A stretch of 35,795 nucleotides of DNA, from positions 1-35,795 of the forward strand of contig NZ_MKCT01000036.1 of the NCBI RefSeq assembly GCF_001855555.1, written 5' to 3'. Shown here one piece after another: positions 1 to 8,300 of the stretch. A program made the position numbers and the translations under genes. Under the pieces are notes generated by a model that had not been told where the DNA came from, did no database searches, and saw nothing but the letters and a program-made list of their open reading frames with translations. Origin of the DNA: Chromobacterium sphagni. GTDB lineage: Bacteria > Pseudomonadota > Gammaproteobacteria > Burkholderiales > Chromobacteriaceae. The first letter of the stretch is position 1. Every line of letters begins with the position of its first letter.

Positions 1-217
1 CCGCCAGTTCGCCGATATTGTTGGGGCCGAAGGTTTCGACGCGCGGAATCTTCAGGGACAGCGCGTCGAGCACCATCATGATGATTTCCGCGCGGTCCAC
101 CGAATTGGCGCCCAGGTCGGCCAGCCGGTCGCTGCCCTGGAAAGCGTGTCGTTCAAGATTCGGCAGGACGGCCCGCGTCTGCTCGACGATCAATTGAAGA
201 ATGTCTTCTTGTCTCAT
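1..217 (-). CDS. Free-standing acyl carrier protein of the HMGS (beta-branching) cassette type, 3' end outside window
   Basis: The gene starts at the ATG at 217-215 and reads off the left edge after 72 complete codons. The translation contains DLGANSVDRAEI, with the predicted phosphopantetheine-attachment serine at residue 39. LGANS-[IV]-DRAE is the signature I associate with donor ACPs of HMG-CoA-synthase cassettes (AcpK of bacillaene, MacpC of mupirocin), which carry the acetyl unit added to a beta-ketone during beta-branching. The start lies 4 bases beyond the stop of the PfaD-like gene, so the two are probably co-transcribed and coupled. In known clusters the decarboxylating KS, the HMG-CoA synthase and the enoyl-CoA hydratases sit beside this ACP, so they may lie left of the window; that is inference. 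The assignment agrees with the two tandem beta-branching ACP pairs in the PKS genes. Confidence 0.85.
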   Translation of the reverse strand, partial: MRQEDILQLIVEQTRAVLPNLERHAFQGSDRLADLGANSVDRAEIIMMVLDALSLKIPRVETFGPNNIGELA

Positions 218-221
218 GCGA

Positions 222-1609
222 TCACTTTGAGGGTTGGTGGAGGTCGGCGCCGGCCAGCGCGCCGAAACGCTGGTTCAGCCATTGGGCGGTGCCTTGCATG
301 ATGCGTTCTGCGATGTCGGCGACATGGCGGTTTTGCCAGCGCTCGATGGCTGTGCCTTTCACCCACTGGTTGAATGCGCCCAGGGCCGGGCCGCAGTGAA
401 TCTGGTAGTCGGTGAGCTGATCTTCTTCGCCTTGCAGGGCGAGCCGGGTGGAGTGGGCAAAATACCATTTGAAGATCATGGCCATTTTTCGCTTGGGGTT
501 GCGCGCCATCGCCTCGAACTGCTCCGGGTCGAGGCGGGCGTAGTGGCGCCGCGTCTCATCCCAGACCTGGTCGAACGAACGTCGGAAATACTTCTCCTGA
601 ATCTGCTGGCGGGTTTTCGGATCGATTTCTTCCAGAGAGCCGTGGCGCATGTAAAGCTCGTGCAGCTTGTTGGCCGGGACGGGAAGAACAGACCGCGCCG
701 CACCACCTGTATCTTCGCGCCGAGTTCGAACATGTCGCCGGCCGGGGCGTAGGCCGTATCCTGGACATCGATGTGTTGCAGCAGCTCTTTGACCGACTCG
801 CTGGTTCCCGCCTCGCATGTACACTGATTAATCGAGCCGGTTAGGATGAAGTCCGCGCCCAGCATGAAGGCGGCGGCCGCGGCATGGGGCGTGCCTATCC
901 CGCCCGCGGCGCCCATTCTTATCTTGCTGGAATATCGATGCTTCGCCGCCATTTCGTCCCGCAGGGCAAGCATCGCCGGCATCAGCACATAGGCCACCCC
1001 CTGGTCGGTGTGGCCGCCGGAGTCCGCCTCGACGCAAATGTCGTCGGCCATCGGGACCCGATCGGCCAAGCGGGCCTCTTCGGCATCAAGCAGGCCGGAG
1101 GCCGCCAGTTCGCGAACGATATTGTCGGGAGCCGGCTGCATGAAGAGCGCGGCGACTTCGGGGCGGGACACTTTCGCCAGGACATGATTGGGGGCGCGGA
1201 CGATTCCGTCGGCATCGACGGCGATGCCCTTGAGACGGTAGCGAACCAAGGCGGGAGTGATGCGCATATAGGCCGCGGCTTCGACGTGGCGGATGCCGTA
1301 TTCGAGATAGATCTGGACCGTGCGCAGTTCCTGTTCCGGCCGGGCGAGATCGGACAGCAGATTCATGCCATACGGCTGACCTGGGGCCAATTCGCTTTGA
1401 ATAAAACGAATGGATGATTCGATTTCTTCCGGGGACAGGCCGCCGGTGCCAAGGAAGGCCATCAGGCCGGCCTTGCCCATCGCCGTCACCAGCTCTTTCG
1501 AGGCGATGCCCTTATACATCGCGCCGGCCAGATAAGCGTATTTGACCCTGTAGTCGGCCCTGAACTCGGCGCTGCCCAATGTCCCAGCGGCAATCATCCC
1601 CATTCCCAC
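222..1609 (-). pseudogene. PfaD-type trans-acting enoylreductase, interrupted by one apparent frameshift
   Basis: PfaD-family proteins are FMN-dependent TIM-barrel enoylreductases that reduce alpha,beta-unsaturated thioesters in trans on PKS modules. The first part (1609 to about 677, roughly 311 residues) has YLAGAMYKGIAS, EADSGGHTDQG and GAAGGIGTPHAAAAAF, then DMFELGAKIQVVRRGLFFP, all family hallmarks. The second part continues in another frame, from about 675 to the stop at 222, with ANKLHELYMRHGSLEEID and EKYFRRSFDQVWDE. Joined, they give about 460 aa, normal for the family. One base seems to be missing near 672-680: CCCGGCC where CCCGGGCC would restore FFPSRANKL. No other lesion is visible, so a sequencing error is as likely as true inactivation. 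Left uncorrected, the protein would end with about 67 foreign residues (stop at 476). Start choice: GTG 1609, ATG 1603 and ATG 1597 are all in frame; GGGAG at 1613-1609 favours ATG 1603. The gene is divergent from the main PKS operon. Confidence 0.85.
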
Positions 1610-1757
1610 TCCCGTGCATCATTAGGATCACACATCAGAGAGTTTGCTGGTGGCGCAGCGCAAACATCTGAATCAGGTATTCACATGCCTACATAAATGC
1701 TTTTGTCATTTACAGCAGACCCCATCTTAACTTCCCGCACGGATGTCGCGCAAGGGG

Positions 1758-1806
1758 CAATGACAATTGTGCTAAAAGTGACTCACAATTTTTGCGATTG
1801 TCATTG
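1758..1806. promoter_or_regulatory. Cluster of inverted repeats (ACAAT/ATTGT half-sites), putative activator binding site
   Basis: CAATGACAAT (1758-1767) is the exact reverse complement of ATTGTCATTG (1797-1806). Nested inside, AATTGTG (1765-1771) pairs with CACAATT (1784-1790). In all, four copies of the pentamer ACAAT/ATTGT occur in 39 bases, starting at 1763, 1766, 1785 and 1797. This density of dyad symmetry in a divergent intergenic region fits a dimeric or multimeric regulator site. It lies about 135-180 bases upstream of the sigma-54-like element, a usual distance for enhancer-binding activators. The symmetry is seen directly; its role is inferred. Confidence 0.5.
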
Positions 1807-1940
1807 ATCCCGACGGGGACGGTAGCGAGGACTGGCCGGATTCCACGTCGGTTTCCGTTCCGCGATAGTATCCGGACGCGGTTTTCAGACGGATGATTCT
1901 TGTTGACGTAAGCATTTGCATTATGCATCATGAATCCATA

Positions 1941-1955
1941 TGGCATATTTGTTGC
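1941..1955 (+). promoter_or_regulatory. Putative sigma-54 (RpoN) -24/-12 promoter for the PKS operon
   Basis: TGGCATATTTGTTGC matches the sigma-54 consensus TGGCAC-N5-TTGC with the correct spacing between the GG and GC elements. The only mismatch is T for C at the sixth base. Transcription would begin around 1966-1968, leaving a leader of about 190 bases before the ACP start at 2157. The palindrome at 1917-1927 lies just upstream. One such match can arise by chance in a region of this size, so the call rests on the match together with its orientation, position and the upstream dyads. Confidence 0.45.
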
Positions 1956-2156
1956 CTGTGCCGCGCGGATTCATCCCGACGGCGTCCGGCGTGCCGCCTG
2001 CTTGTCATATCGGGACGAGCGTCTTTGGGAAGCGTGGACCGCGTGCTTATTCTGCGGCGTATTTTGTTTGATTGGTGGCAGGGTGTGGGATGGAATGATG
2101 GCAAGTCATTGCTGGATTTGCTTGTTTACTGTTGCACTTAACTTCAAGAGCCCGTC

Positions 2157-2423
2157 ATGCAAGAGAAAATCAGTCAATTCCTGTCGGAGCGCCTGCTGAT
2201 AGAGTTCGGCGGCGATATCGATGCCGACAGCGATCTGTTTCAGCTTGGTCTGATGGATTCCCAGGCTTATATCGAGTTGATCCAGTTTGTCGAAAAAGAG
2301 TTCGGCCTCCGCTTCACCGATGAGGAAGTGCTTTCCAACGTTCTGGTTTCGCTATCGGGGATCGTGTCCCTGGTATCGCAGGCTTTGCAGGACCAGGCAC
2401 GGCGCAGCGCCGTTCCGGAATGA
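2157..2423 (+). CDS. Free-standing acyl carrier protein of the starter-unit set
   Basis: This is an 88-residue carrier protein. The predicted phosphopantetheine serine is Ser35 in LGLMDSQAY, followed by the helical ELIQFVEKEFGLRF typical of ACPs. It differs from the LGANSxDRAE type on the minus strand and has no Trp at +6, so it is not a beta-branch donor or acceptor. Its stop overlaps the start of the acyltransferase gene by four bases (ATGA, 2420-2423), and an amidotransferase gene follows. An ACP next to a discrete AT and an AsnB-like enzyme suggests that it is loaded with malonate, which is amidated while ACP-bound and handed to KS1. That resembles the ACP/amidotransferase pairs of glutarimide polyketide clusters. 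The ribosome-binding site (around CAAGAG) is weak. ACP identity is firm; the starter role is inference. Confidence 0.85.
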   Translation: MQEKISQFLSERLLIEFGGDIDADSDLFQLGLMDSQAYIELIQFVEKEFGLRFTDEEVLSNVLVSLSGIVSLVSQALQDQARRSAVPE

Positions 2424-3316
2424 CGGTTTTCCTGTTTCCCGGACAGGGCGCGCAGGAACCGGCCATGTGCGATGCCGTGCGCCGACATCCGCAATTCCAC
2501 GAGCGCTATCAGACAATCTGCGACCTCGTCCAGACGGATGTCTTGCGCGAACTTGCCGCCGGCCGGGCGGAGATGTTGAACCAGAACCGGTTCAGCTCGC
2601 TGCTGACCGTGTTGGTCGGCACCTTGGCGTTGGAGCTTTTCAAGCAGCACTCGGATGTCGAGCCCGCCGCCTGCGCGGGATACAGCGTGGGGCAGTGGGC
2701 GGCGATGCATGCTGCCGGCATGATCGGTTACGAGGCCATGATAGCCGTCCTGGTCGAGCGGGCCCGCCTGATGGACGAGTACTCCGCAAGCGAACCCGGC
2801 GGCATGTGCGCGGTGATAGGCCTGAAGGAGGCCGAACTGGAGGCGCTGCTGGAGCGGCTGCGTTTGGATGGCTTCCCGGTCTTCATCAGCAATTACAACT
2901 GTCTGGGACAGTATTCCATCGCTGGTACCCTGCCGGCGATCGGGCAGGCGATGGAGAGCATCGCCGCGCTTCGGCCGAAAAAACTGTTGCAGCTGCCGGT
3001 CAGCGGGGCCTGGCACTGTCCCTTGCTCAAAACCGCCGAGTCCGGTTTTGAACGCTATCTGCAAGGCGTCGCGCTCGGCGAGCCGCGAATCCCCGTCATC
3101 GACAACGTCACTGGCGAGAGCCTTCCGGCGGACGGCGACTTGCTGCGCCGAAGCTTGTCCCGCCATCTCAGCCATCCCGTGCAGTGGAGCCGGGGGATCA
3201 AACAGCTGATCGCCGGCGGTTGTACTCAATTCATCGAATTCGGCCACGGCAGCCAACTGAGCAAGTTCGGTTTCTTCATCGACCGGGACGCCGATTTTCG
3301 CGGCTGGCGCGCCTGA
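2420..3316 (+). CDS. Discrete trans-acting (malonyl) acyltransferase
   Basis: This 298-aa protein has the normal length of a FabD-like acyltransferase. It opens with FPGQGAQ (residues 6-12). The nucleophile is Ser89 in GYSVGQ, an unusual form of GHSxGE in which Tyr replaces His and Gln replaces Glu. R114 in VERARLM aligns with the malonate-carboxylate-binding arginine of FabD, and His199 in SGAWHC matches the catalytic His of GAFHS, so malonyl specificity is likely. It is the only AT in the window, and the PKS modules lack one, so it may load all PKS ACPs, the free upstream ACP, or only the latter. The odd nucleophile motif and its place between ACP and amidotransferase leave a starter-dedicated role open. 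The start overlaps the ACP stop (ATGA). About 105 bases separate it from the amidotransferase. Confidence 0.88.
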   Translation: MTVFLFPGQGAQEPAMCDAVRRHPQFHERYQTICDLVQTDVLRELAAGRAEMLNQNRFSSLLTVLVGTLALELFKQHSDVEPAACAGYSVGQWAAMHAAGMIGYEAMIAVLVERARLMDEYSASEPGGMCAVIGLKEAELEALLERLRLDGFPVFISNYNCLGQYSIAGTLPAIGQAMESIAALRPKKLLQLPVSGAWHCPLLKTAESGFERYLQGVALGEPRIPVIDNVTGESLPADGDLLRRSLSRHLSHPVQWSRGIKQLIAGGCTQFIEFGHGSQLSKFGFFIDRDADFRGWRA

Positions 3317-3421
3317 GCCTAGGCGGGCCGACGCGGGCAGTGCCAACCGTGCGGCGAGCAGGCGCAGGATCAGGAGTTTTGTCAGCGGTTCTAAGAAGAC
3401 CCATCTTGGGAGGGAATGCCA
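3317..3421 (+). other. Short intergenic spacer between acyltransferase and amidotransferase
   Basis: This 105-base gap contains the 8-bp palindrome GCCTAGGC (3317-3324) just after the acyltransferase stop and the ribosome-binding site of the next gene. No convincing terminator is seen, so transcription probably reads through. Confidence 0.5.
3408..3413 (+). promoter_or_regulatory. Ribosome-binding site that decides the amidotransferase start
   Basis: GGGAGG at 3408-3413 is only two bases from the ATG at 3416, too close for initiation, but eight bases from the GTG at 3422. The GTG start also places cysteine at codon 2, as class II glutamine amidotransferases require. Both lines favour GTG 3422. 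Confidence 0.7.
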
Positions 3422-5386
3422 GTGTGCGGAATCGCGGGACTGTTTCATGAGGGGCTTCAGACCCAGGAGCGGGTCGATTGTCTGAAGAGCATGCTGGCGC
3501 GGATGCGCCATCGCGGTCCGGACGAGATGGGATACTACTTCGACGATGTGTCGGCCTTGGGCAGCGCTCGCCTGAGCATCGTCGACATCGCCGGCGGGCA
3601 GCAGCCGCTGGGCGATGAAGCCGGGCGCTACTGGATTGCGTTCAATGGCGAGATTTACAACTACAAGGAGCTGAGGGGCGAGCTTGAGGCGCGCGGCCGG
3701 CGTTTTGTCTCCCATTGCGACACGGAAGTGCTGCTGCAGGCCTGGATCGAATGGGGCGCGCAGTCGCTGAAACGGCTGAACGGCGCCTTCGCCTTCTGCA
3801 TATACGACCGGGTGGAGCGCTCCATCGTTCTCGCCCGCGACCGTTTCGGCAAGCGGCCGTTGTATTACCTGAACCAGTCCGGCGCCATCGTATTCGCCTC
3901 GGAATTGAAATGCCTTCTCGCCTATGAACCGTTCCGCTTCGCGTTCGACAGCGAACAGCTGGCCTCGATTTTCCGCATCTGGACGCCGCTGGACGAGCAT
4001 TGCGGCTTCTCGTCGGTACGGCAGGTTCCCGCGGGGGCCTATCTTTATGCGCACGGCCAGGGGGTGGAAACCGTTTGTTACGCGCCGCTGGAACTGGACG
4101 CGGAGCCGCTGGCGCTGGGCGAAGAGGAGGCCGCGGAGCAAGTGCGCGCGGCGCTGTCCGACAGTGTCGGCCTGCGTCTGCGCGGCGATGTCGAAGTCGG
4201 CACCTATCTCAGCGGCGGCATAGACTCGGCGATCATCACCGCGCTGGTCGGCGCACAATCGGCCGGGCCGGTCAAAAGCTTCTCCATACGCTTTGACGAA
4301 GACGAGTTCGACGAGTCGGGGGACCAGCAACTGCTGTCCTCGTTTTTCGGCACCCGGCACACCTCGCTCAGCATTGGCAGTCGGGATATCGTCGATGCGT
4401 TCCCCGACGCGCTATGGCATGCGGAAACGCCGGTTTTCCGGACGGCATTCGTGCCGATGTTCCTGCTGTCGCGGGAAGTGAACCGCCAGGGCATCAAGGT
4501 GGTTCTCACCGGCGAGGGCGCCGATGAGGCCTTTCTCGGCTACGACATTTTCAAGGAAACCTTGCTGCGCGCCGACTGGGGCGGCAAGGACGCCGACGCG
4601 CGCCAAGCCGGCCTGTCCCGCCTGTATCCGTATCTGCGCCAGTTCAACGAGCAGAACCGGGCGTCGATCTCCGCTTTCTTCGACCAGCTGTCGGGCAAGG
4701 AGTCGGAGGACTTCTTCTCGCACCAGCTCCGTTTCCACAACTCCCAGCTCTCCGCCCGCCTGCTGCGGCAAAAGCATGAGGCGCTGAAACCGTTGACGGA
4801 GCTGGTCGCTGCCGCCGGCGGGCGGTTTTCGCGCTTGAGCCAGGTGCAGCGCGCGCAGTGGCTGGAGTACAAGACCCTGCTGGGAGGGTACCTGCTGTCT
4901 ACCCAGGGCGACCGGATGAGCCTGGCCCACAGCGTGGAAAACCGCTGCCCGTTCCTGGATCCGGCCGTCGTCCGCCTCGCCTGCGCGGGCAACTTGAAGT
5001 TCGGCGACCCCTTCGATGAAAAGCATTTGCTCAAGCGGGCCTTCGCCGACCAATTGCCGGCCCGGCTGTTGAGCAAGCCGAAGCAGCCGTATCGCGCGCC
5101 CGACGCCAGCGCCTTTCTGGCGTGCCGACCGGATTATCTGGATGCGATCGGCTCGGAAAGCGAGCTGAAGAAGATAGACGCGCTGGATCCGAAGTTCTGC
5201 CTCGCCTTTGCCGACAAGCTGCTGTCGAAGCCGGTGGAGCGTATCAGCCAAGCCGAGAATCAAACCTTCCTGTTCCTGCTTTCGACGGCCTTGCTGCATC
5301 GCCGCTTTGTCGAGCGGAACGCCCCGGAGCCGTCGGCGATAGACGCGCTGCTGACCAGACGAATCGATGGACGGCTTTACGCATGA
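3422..5386 (+). CDS. AsnB-type glutamine-dependent amidotransferase (asparagine synthetase family), probable malonamyl-ACP forming
   Basis: The protein is 654 aa from GTG 3422, giving Met-Cys-Gly-Ile so that Cys2 becomes the N-terminal nucleophile after Met removal. The glutaminase half has RHRGPD, SIVDIAGGQQPL, NGEIYNY, DTEVLL and RDRFGKRPLYY. The synthetase half has the ATP-pyrophosphatase motif SGGIDS (264-269), TGEGADEAFLGY (from 363) and ENRCPFLD. In the family, ammonia from glutamine is passed to an adenylated carboxylate. AsnB-like enzymes in PKS clusters (OxyD of oxytetracycline; amidotransferases of glutarimide polyketides) amidate malonyl-ACP or malonyl-CoA to malonamyl. Here it follows a free ACP and an AT, and its stop overlaps the start of the first PKS gene (ATGA, 5383-5386), so starter formation is the likely job. 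A later tailoring amidation cannot be excluded. Family certain; substrate inferred. Confidence 0.88.
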   Translation: MCGIAGLFHEGLQTQERVDCLKSMLARMRHRGPDEMGYYFDDVSALGSARLSIVDIAGGQQPLGDEAGRYWIAFNGEIYNYKELRGELEARGRRFVSHCDTEVLLQAWIEWGAQSLKRLNGAFAFCIYDRVERSIVLARDRFGKRPLYYLNQSGAIVFASELKCLLAYEPFRFAFDSEQLASIFRIWTPLDEHCGFSSVRQVPAGAYLYAHGQGVETVCYAPLELDAEPLALGEEEAAEQVRAALSDSVGLRLRGDVEVGTYLSGGIDSAIITALVGAQSAGPVKSFSIRFDEDEFDESGDQQLLSSFFGTRHTSLSIGSRDIVDAFPDALWHAETPVFRTAFVPMFLLSREVNRQGIKVVLTGEGADEAFLGYDIFKETLLRADWGGKDADARQAGLSRLYPYLRQFNEQNRASISAFFDQLSGKESEDFFSHQLRFHNSQLSARLLRQKHEALKPLTELVAAAGGRFSRLSQVQRAQWLEYKTLLGGYLLSTQGDRMSLAHSVENRCPFLDPAVVRLACAGNLKFGDPFDEKHLLKRAFADQLPARLLSKPKQPYRAPDASAFLACRPDYLDAIGSESELKKIDALDPKFCLAFADKLLSKPVERISQAENQTFLFLLSTALLHRRFVERNAPEPSAIDALLTRRIDGRLYA

Positions 5387-8300
5387 AAAGCAAACGACGT
5401 GTCGCGCCGGCGGCGTCCGCTCAGGACGAAATCGCCGTCATCGGCCTAGGCTGCCGGTTTCCTCAGGCTGAAAATCCGCTGGTGTTCTGGGACAATCTGT
5501 TGCAGGGCAAAAGCGCGATCGGCCCGGTGCCCGAGGGGCGCTGGCGCGATCCGGAGCGGGCGCAGCCCTTCCGCGGCGGCTTCATCGCCGAAGCCGACTG
5601 CTTCGACGCGATGTTTTTCAAGATATCACCGAAAGAGGCCGAATTGATGGACCCCCAGCAGCGGATATTGCTGGAGGTTCTCTGGCATACGATGGAAGAT
5701 GCGGGTATCCGGCCGTCCACGCTGGCCGGCCGGAAGGTCGGCGTGTTCATGGGCGTTTGCAATAATGACTACGCCGATCTGCTGAACGAATACGGCCGCT
5801 ACGAAACGGGCCTTTACGGTTCCACCGGCACCTCGGGCTCGATTCTCTCCAACCGGGTTTCATTCGTATACGATTTGCGCGGGCCCAGCGTCACCGTGGA
5901 CACCGCGTGCTCCAGTTCCCTGGTCGCGGTGCATATGGCGGTGAAGGCGCTGCGGGCCGGCGAGTGCGAGGCGGCGCTGGCCGGCGGCGCGAACATCTGC
6001 TGGAGCCAAAGCCGTTTCCTGGCCTTTGGCAGCGCGGGCATGTTGTCGCCGGACGGCGTGTGCCGGACGTTCGACGCCCAGGCGAACGGCTATGTCAGGG
6101 GCGAGGGCGCCGGGGCGGTTCTGCTCAAGCCGCTGAGCCAGGCCATCCGCGACGGAAATCCGGTTTACGGCCTGATCAAGGGCGGGGCGATCAACCATGG
6201 CGGTCGGACCCGGGGCCTTACCGTGACCAGCCCCGAACAGCAGTCCCGCTTGCTGCTCGACGCCTACGGCGATGCCGGCGTGCCGCTGGACACCGTCGGC
6301 TATATCGAGGTGCACGGCACCGGCACGGCGCTGGGCGATCCGATCGAGTTCCTCGGCCTGAAGCAGGCGTTCGCCGCCCAGGCCGCAAGCCGGGCGGAGG
6401 TCGGGCTGCCGGTGAGTCAGGCGGCCGGATATTGCGCCTTGGGCGCGGTGAAAACCAATATCGGCCACCTGGAGGCCGCCGCCGGCATCGCCGGACTGAT
6501 CAAGGTCCTGCTGGCGCTGAAACATCGCAGCTTGCCGGCCAACCTCAATTTCCAGGCGCTCAACTCGCTGATCAAGCTGGACGGCTCGCCGTTTAGCATT
6601 CCCATCGAGACCCGGTCGTGGCCGGCCATGGCGCAGGGGCCGGACTTGCTGCCCAGGCGTGCCGGCGTCAGCGCGTTCGGCTATGGCGGAGCCTATGCCC
6701 ATCTGGTGGTCGAGGAGTGGGAGCCGGCGGCGGAGGAGGCAGTGGCCGAGCCGGACGGCCTGCCGCAACTGATAGTCTTGTCCGCGCCGAATATCGGCAG
6801 ACTGCGGGCACAGGCGGCCTCCCTGGCCGCCTTCTTGTCGCAGGACGGCGGGCGCATGGCCCTGGCCGATCTCGCCTATTCATTGCAGATCGGCCGCGAA
6901 GCGTTTGCCGAGCGGCTGGCCATCGTGGTGTCCGATGTTTCCATCCTGATCGCGCGACTGAATGCGTTCGCTGCCGGCGCCGATCAAGTGGATGACGGTT
7001 TTCGCGGCAAGGCGGCGCGGGAGGCGGCACCCCCGGCCGACTTGGCCGCAGACGCCGCCGGGCCGGCGTGGGCCTTGGTGGCCGAGCGCTGGGTGGCGGG
7101 CGCGGCTATCGATTGGCAGCGGCGGCTCGACGGCCGGCAGCGGCGGCTCAAGGCCTTGCCGCTGTATCCGTTCGAGCGCCGCCGTCATTGGGCGGCTCCC
7201 GCGGAACAGGCTGGACGGCAAGCCTTGTCGCCGGCCGCTGCCGAGCCGGCCAGATCGGGGAAGATCTTCCTGCAGCCGCTCGTTCCGGCGGTAGATGGCG
7301 AGGCCGGGAGAGTCGCCGGCTGCCAGCGCGCGGCGGCCGAGGCGCGGGTGGATGTCGCCAGGGCCGTTGTTCCGGTGTCCGCCGTCTCCGTTGCTGCCGA
7401 TGGCGAGAGGCTGGCCGAATTGGTGCGCGTCTTGACCGGCAGCCTCGCCGAGGCGCTGTATATGGACGTCGGCGAGCTGGAGGCGGACCGGCCATTTTCC
7501 GAGCTTGGCCTGGATTCCATCGTCGGCGTCGAATGGAGCCGCGCGATCAACAAGACGTTCGGCCTCAAGCTGCCGGCTACGCGTCTCTACGACTATCCGT
7601 CGATTCGCCGGCTTGCCGACTATCTGCTGTCGCTGCTGGCCGACGCCGGCGCGGCGGGCGGAGCGACGGCTGAGCCGCCGATGGCGGGCGCTGCCGGTGC
7701 GTCCGCGCCGGACGCCGGCCTGTCGCTGGCCGAGCTGGAGCAGGCGCTGAAGGCCAGCCTCGCCGAGGCGCTGTACATGGACCCCGCCGAGATCGACGCC
7801 GAGCGACCGTTCTCCGAACTGGGTCTGGATTCCATCGTCGGCGTCGAATGGGCCAGGGCGATCAACAAGCGTTACCGGCTGGCGCTGCCGGCCACCCGGC
7901 TGTACGACTATTGCAGCATCCGGCGTCTGGCCGCGCACCTGGCACAGGATTGCGGCGTCAAGCACCCTCAAGCCGCCGCTTCGGCGGCGGGCTCGGGCGC
8001 GGCGCCGGCGGATGGTGACCGCGCGCTGGTGGTGACGACCGTGCATACGCTGGATGAGGTCGAACTGAGCGCATGGCGCGTGCCCGCGCCCGGGCGCGGC
8101 GAGGTCGCCGTGGCGGTGCGGGCGTCGGCCATCAACTTCCCCGACGCCATGTGCGTGCAGGGGCTGTATCCGACCATGCCGGCCTATCCGTTCGTGCCGG
8201 GCTTCGAGGTGGCCGGCGTGGTGTCCCGGCTGGGCGAGGGGGTGGACGGCATCGCGGTCGGCGACGAGGTGATCGCGCTGACCGGCGCCGGCATGGGCGG

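Larger units (their letters stand above)
1610..2156. other. Divergent intergenic regulatory region, no gene supported
   Basis: This is about 550 bases between the minus-strand PfaD-like gene and the plus-strand PKS operon, clearly less GC-rich than the flanking coding DNA. It holds the dyad cluster at 1758-1806 and the sigma-54-like site at 1941-1955. It also has an 11-bp palindrome TGCATTATGCA at 1917-1927 and a small inverted repeat GTTTGC/GCAAAC (1642-1647 and 1660-1665) in what would be the leader of the PfaD-like gene. A weak sigma-70-like pair is present at 2068-2073 (TTGATT) and 2091-2096 (TGGAAT), spacer 17. Short open frames here (about 60-90 codons) show no family motif or good ribosome-binding site and are not called. 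No tRNA, terminator or riboswitch was recognised. Confidence 0.7.

Noticed and set aside
1765-1790. Likeness of AATTGTG...CACAATT to a lac-type operator
   Set aside because: Short match only, no lac-type gene nearby, and the spacing differs. It is better described as a generic dyad.
2068-2096. Sigma-70-like promoter TTGATT-17-TGGAAT
   Set aside because: Only 4/6 matches in each hexamer. The sigma-54-like site at 1941-1955 is a better match, though both could be used.
1710-2323. Short open frames in the divergent intergenic region (1710-1946 minus; 1893-2141, 1930-2199 and 2132-2323 plus)
   Set aside because: No recognisable motif, poor initiation signals, lower GC and position over regulatory elements. 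The last two run into the ACP gene in a wrong frame.
3317-3421. Terminator between acyltransferase and amidotransferase
   Set aside because: There is only an 8-bp palindrome without a usable stem-loop plus T-run; the gene set looks continuous.
5122-5382. In-frame upstream extension of the first PKS
   Set aside because: The stretch overlaps the end of the amidotransferase in another frame and has no PKS homology. ATG 5383 with the ATGA overlap is the natural start.
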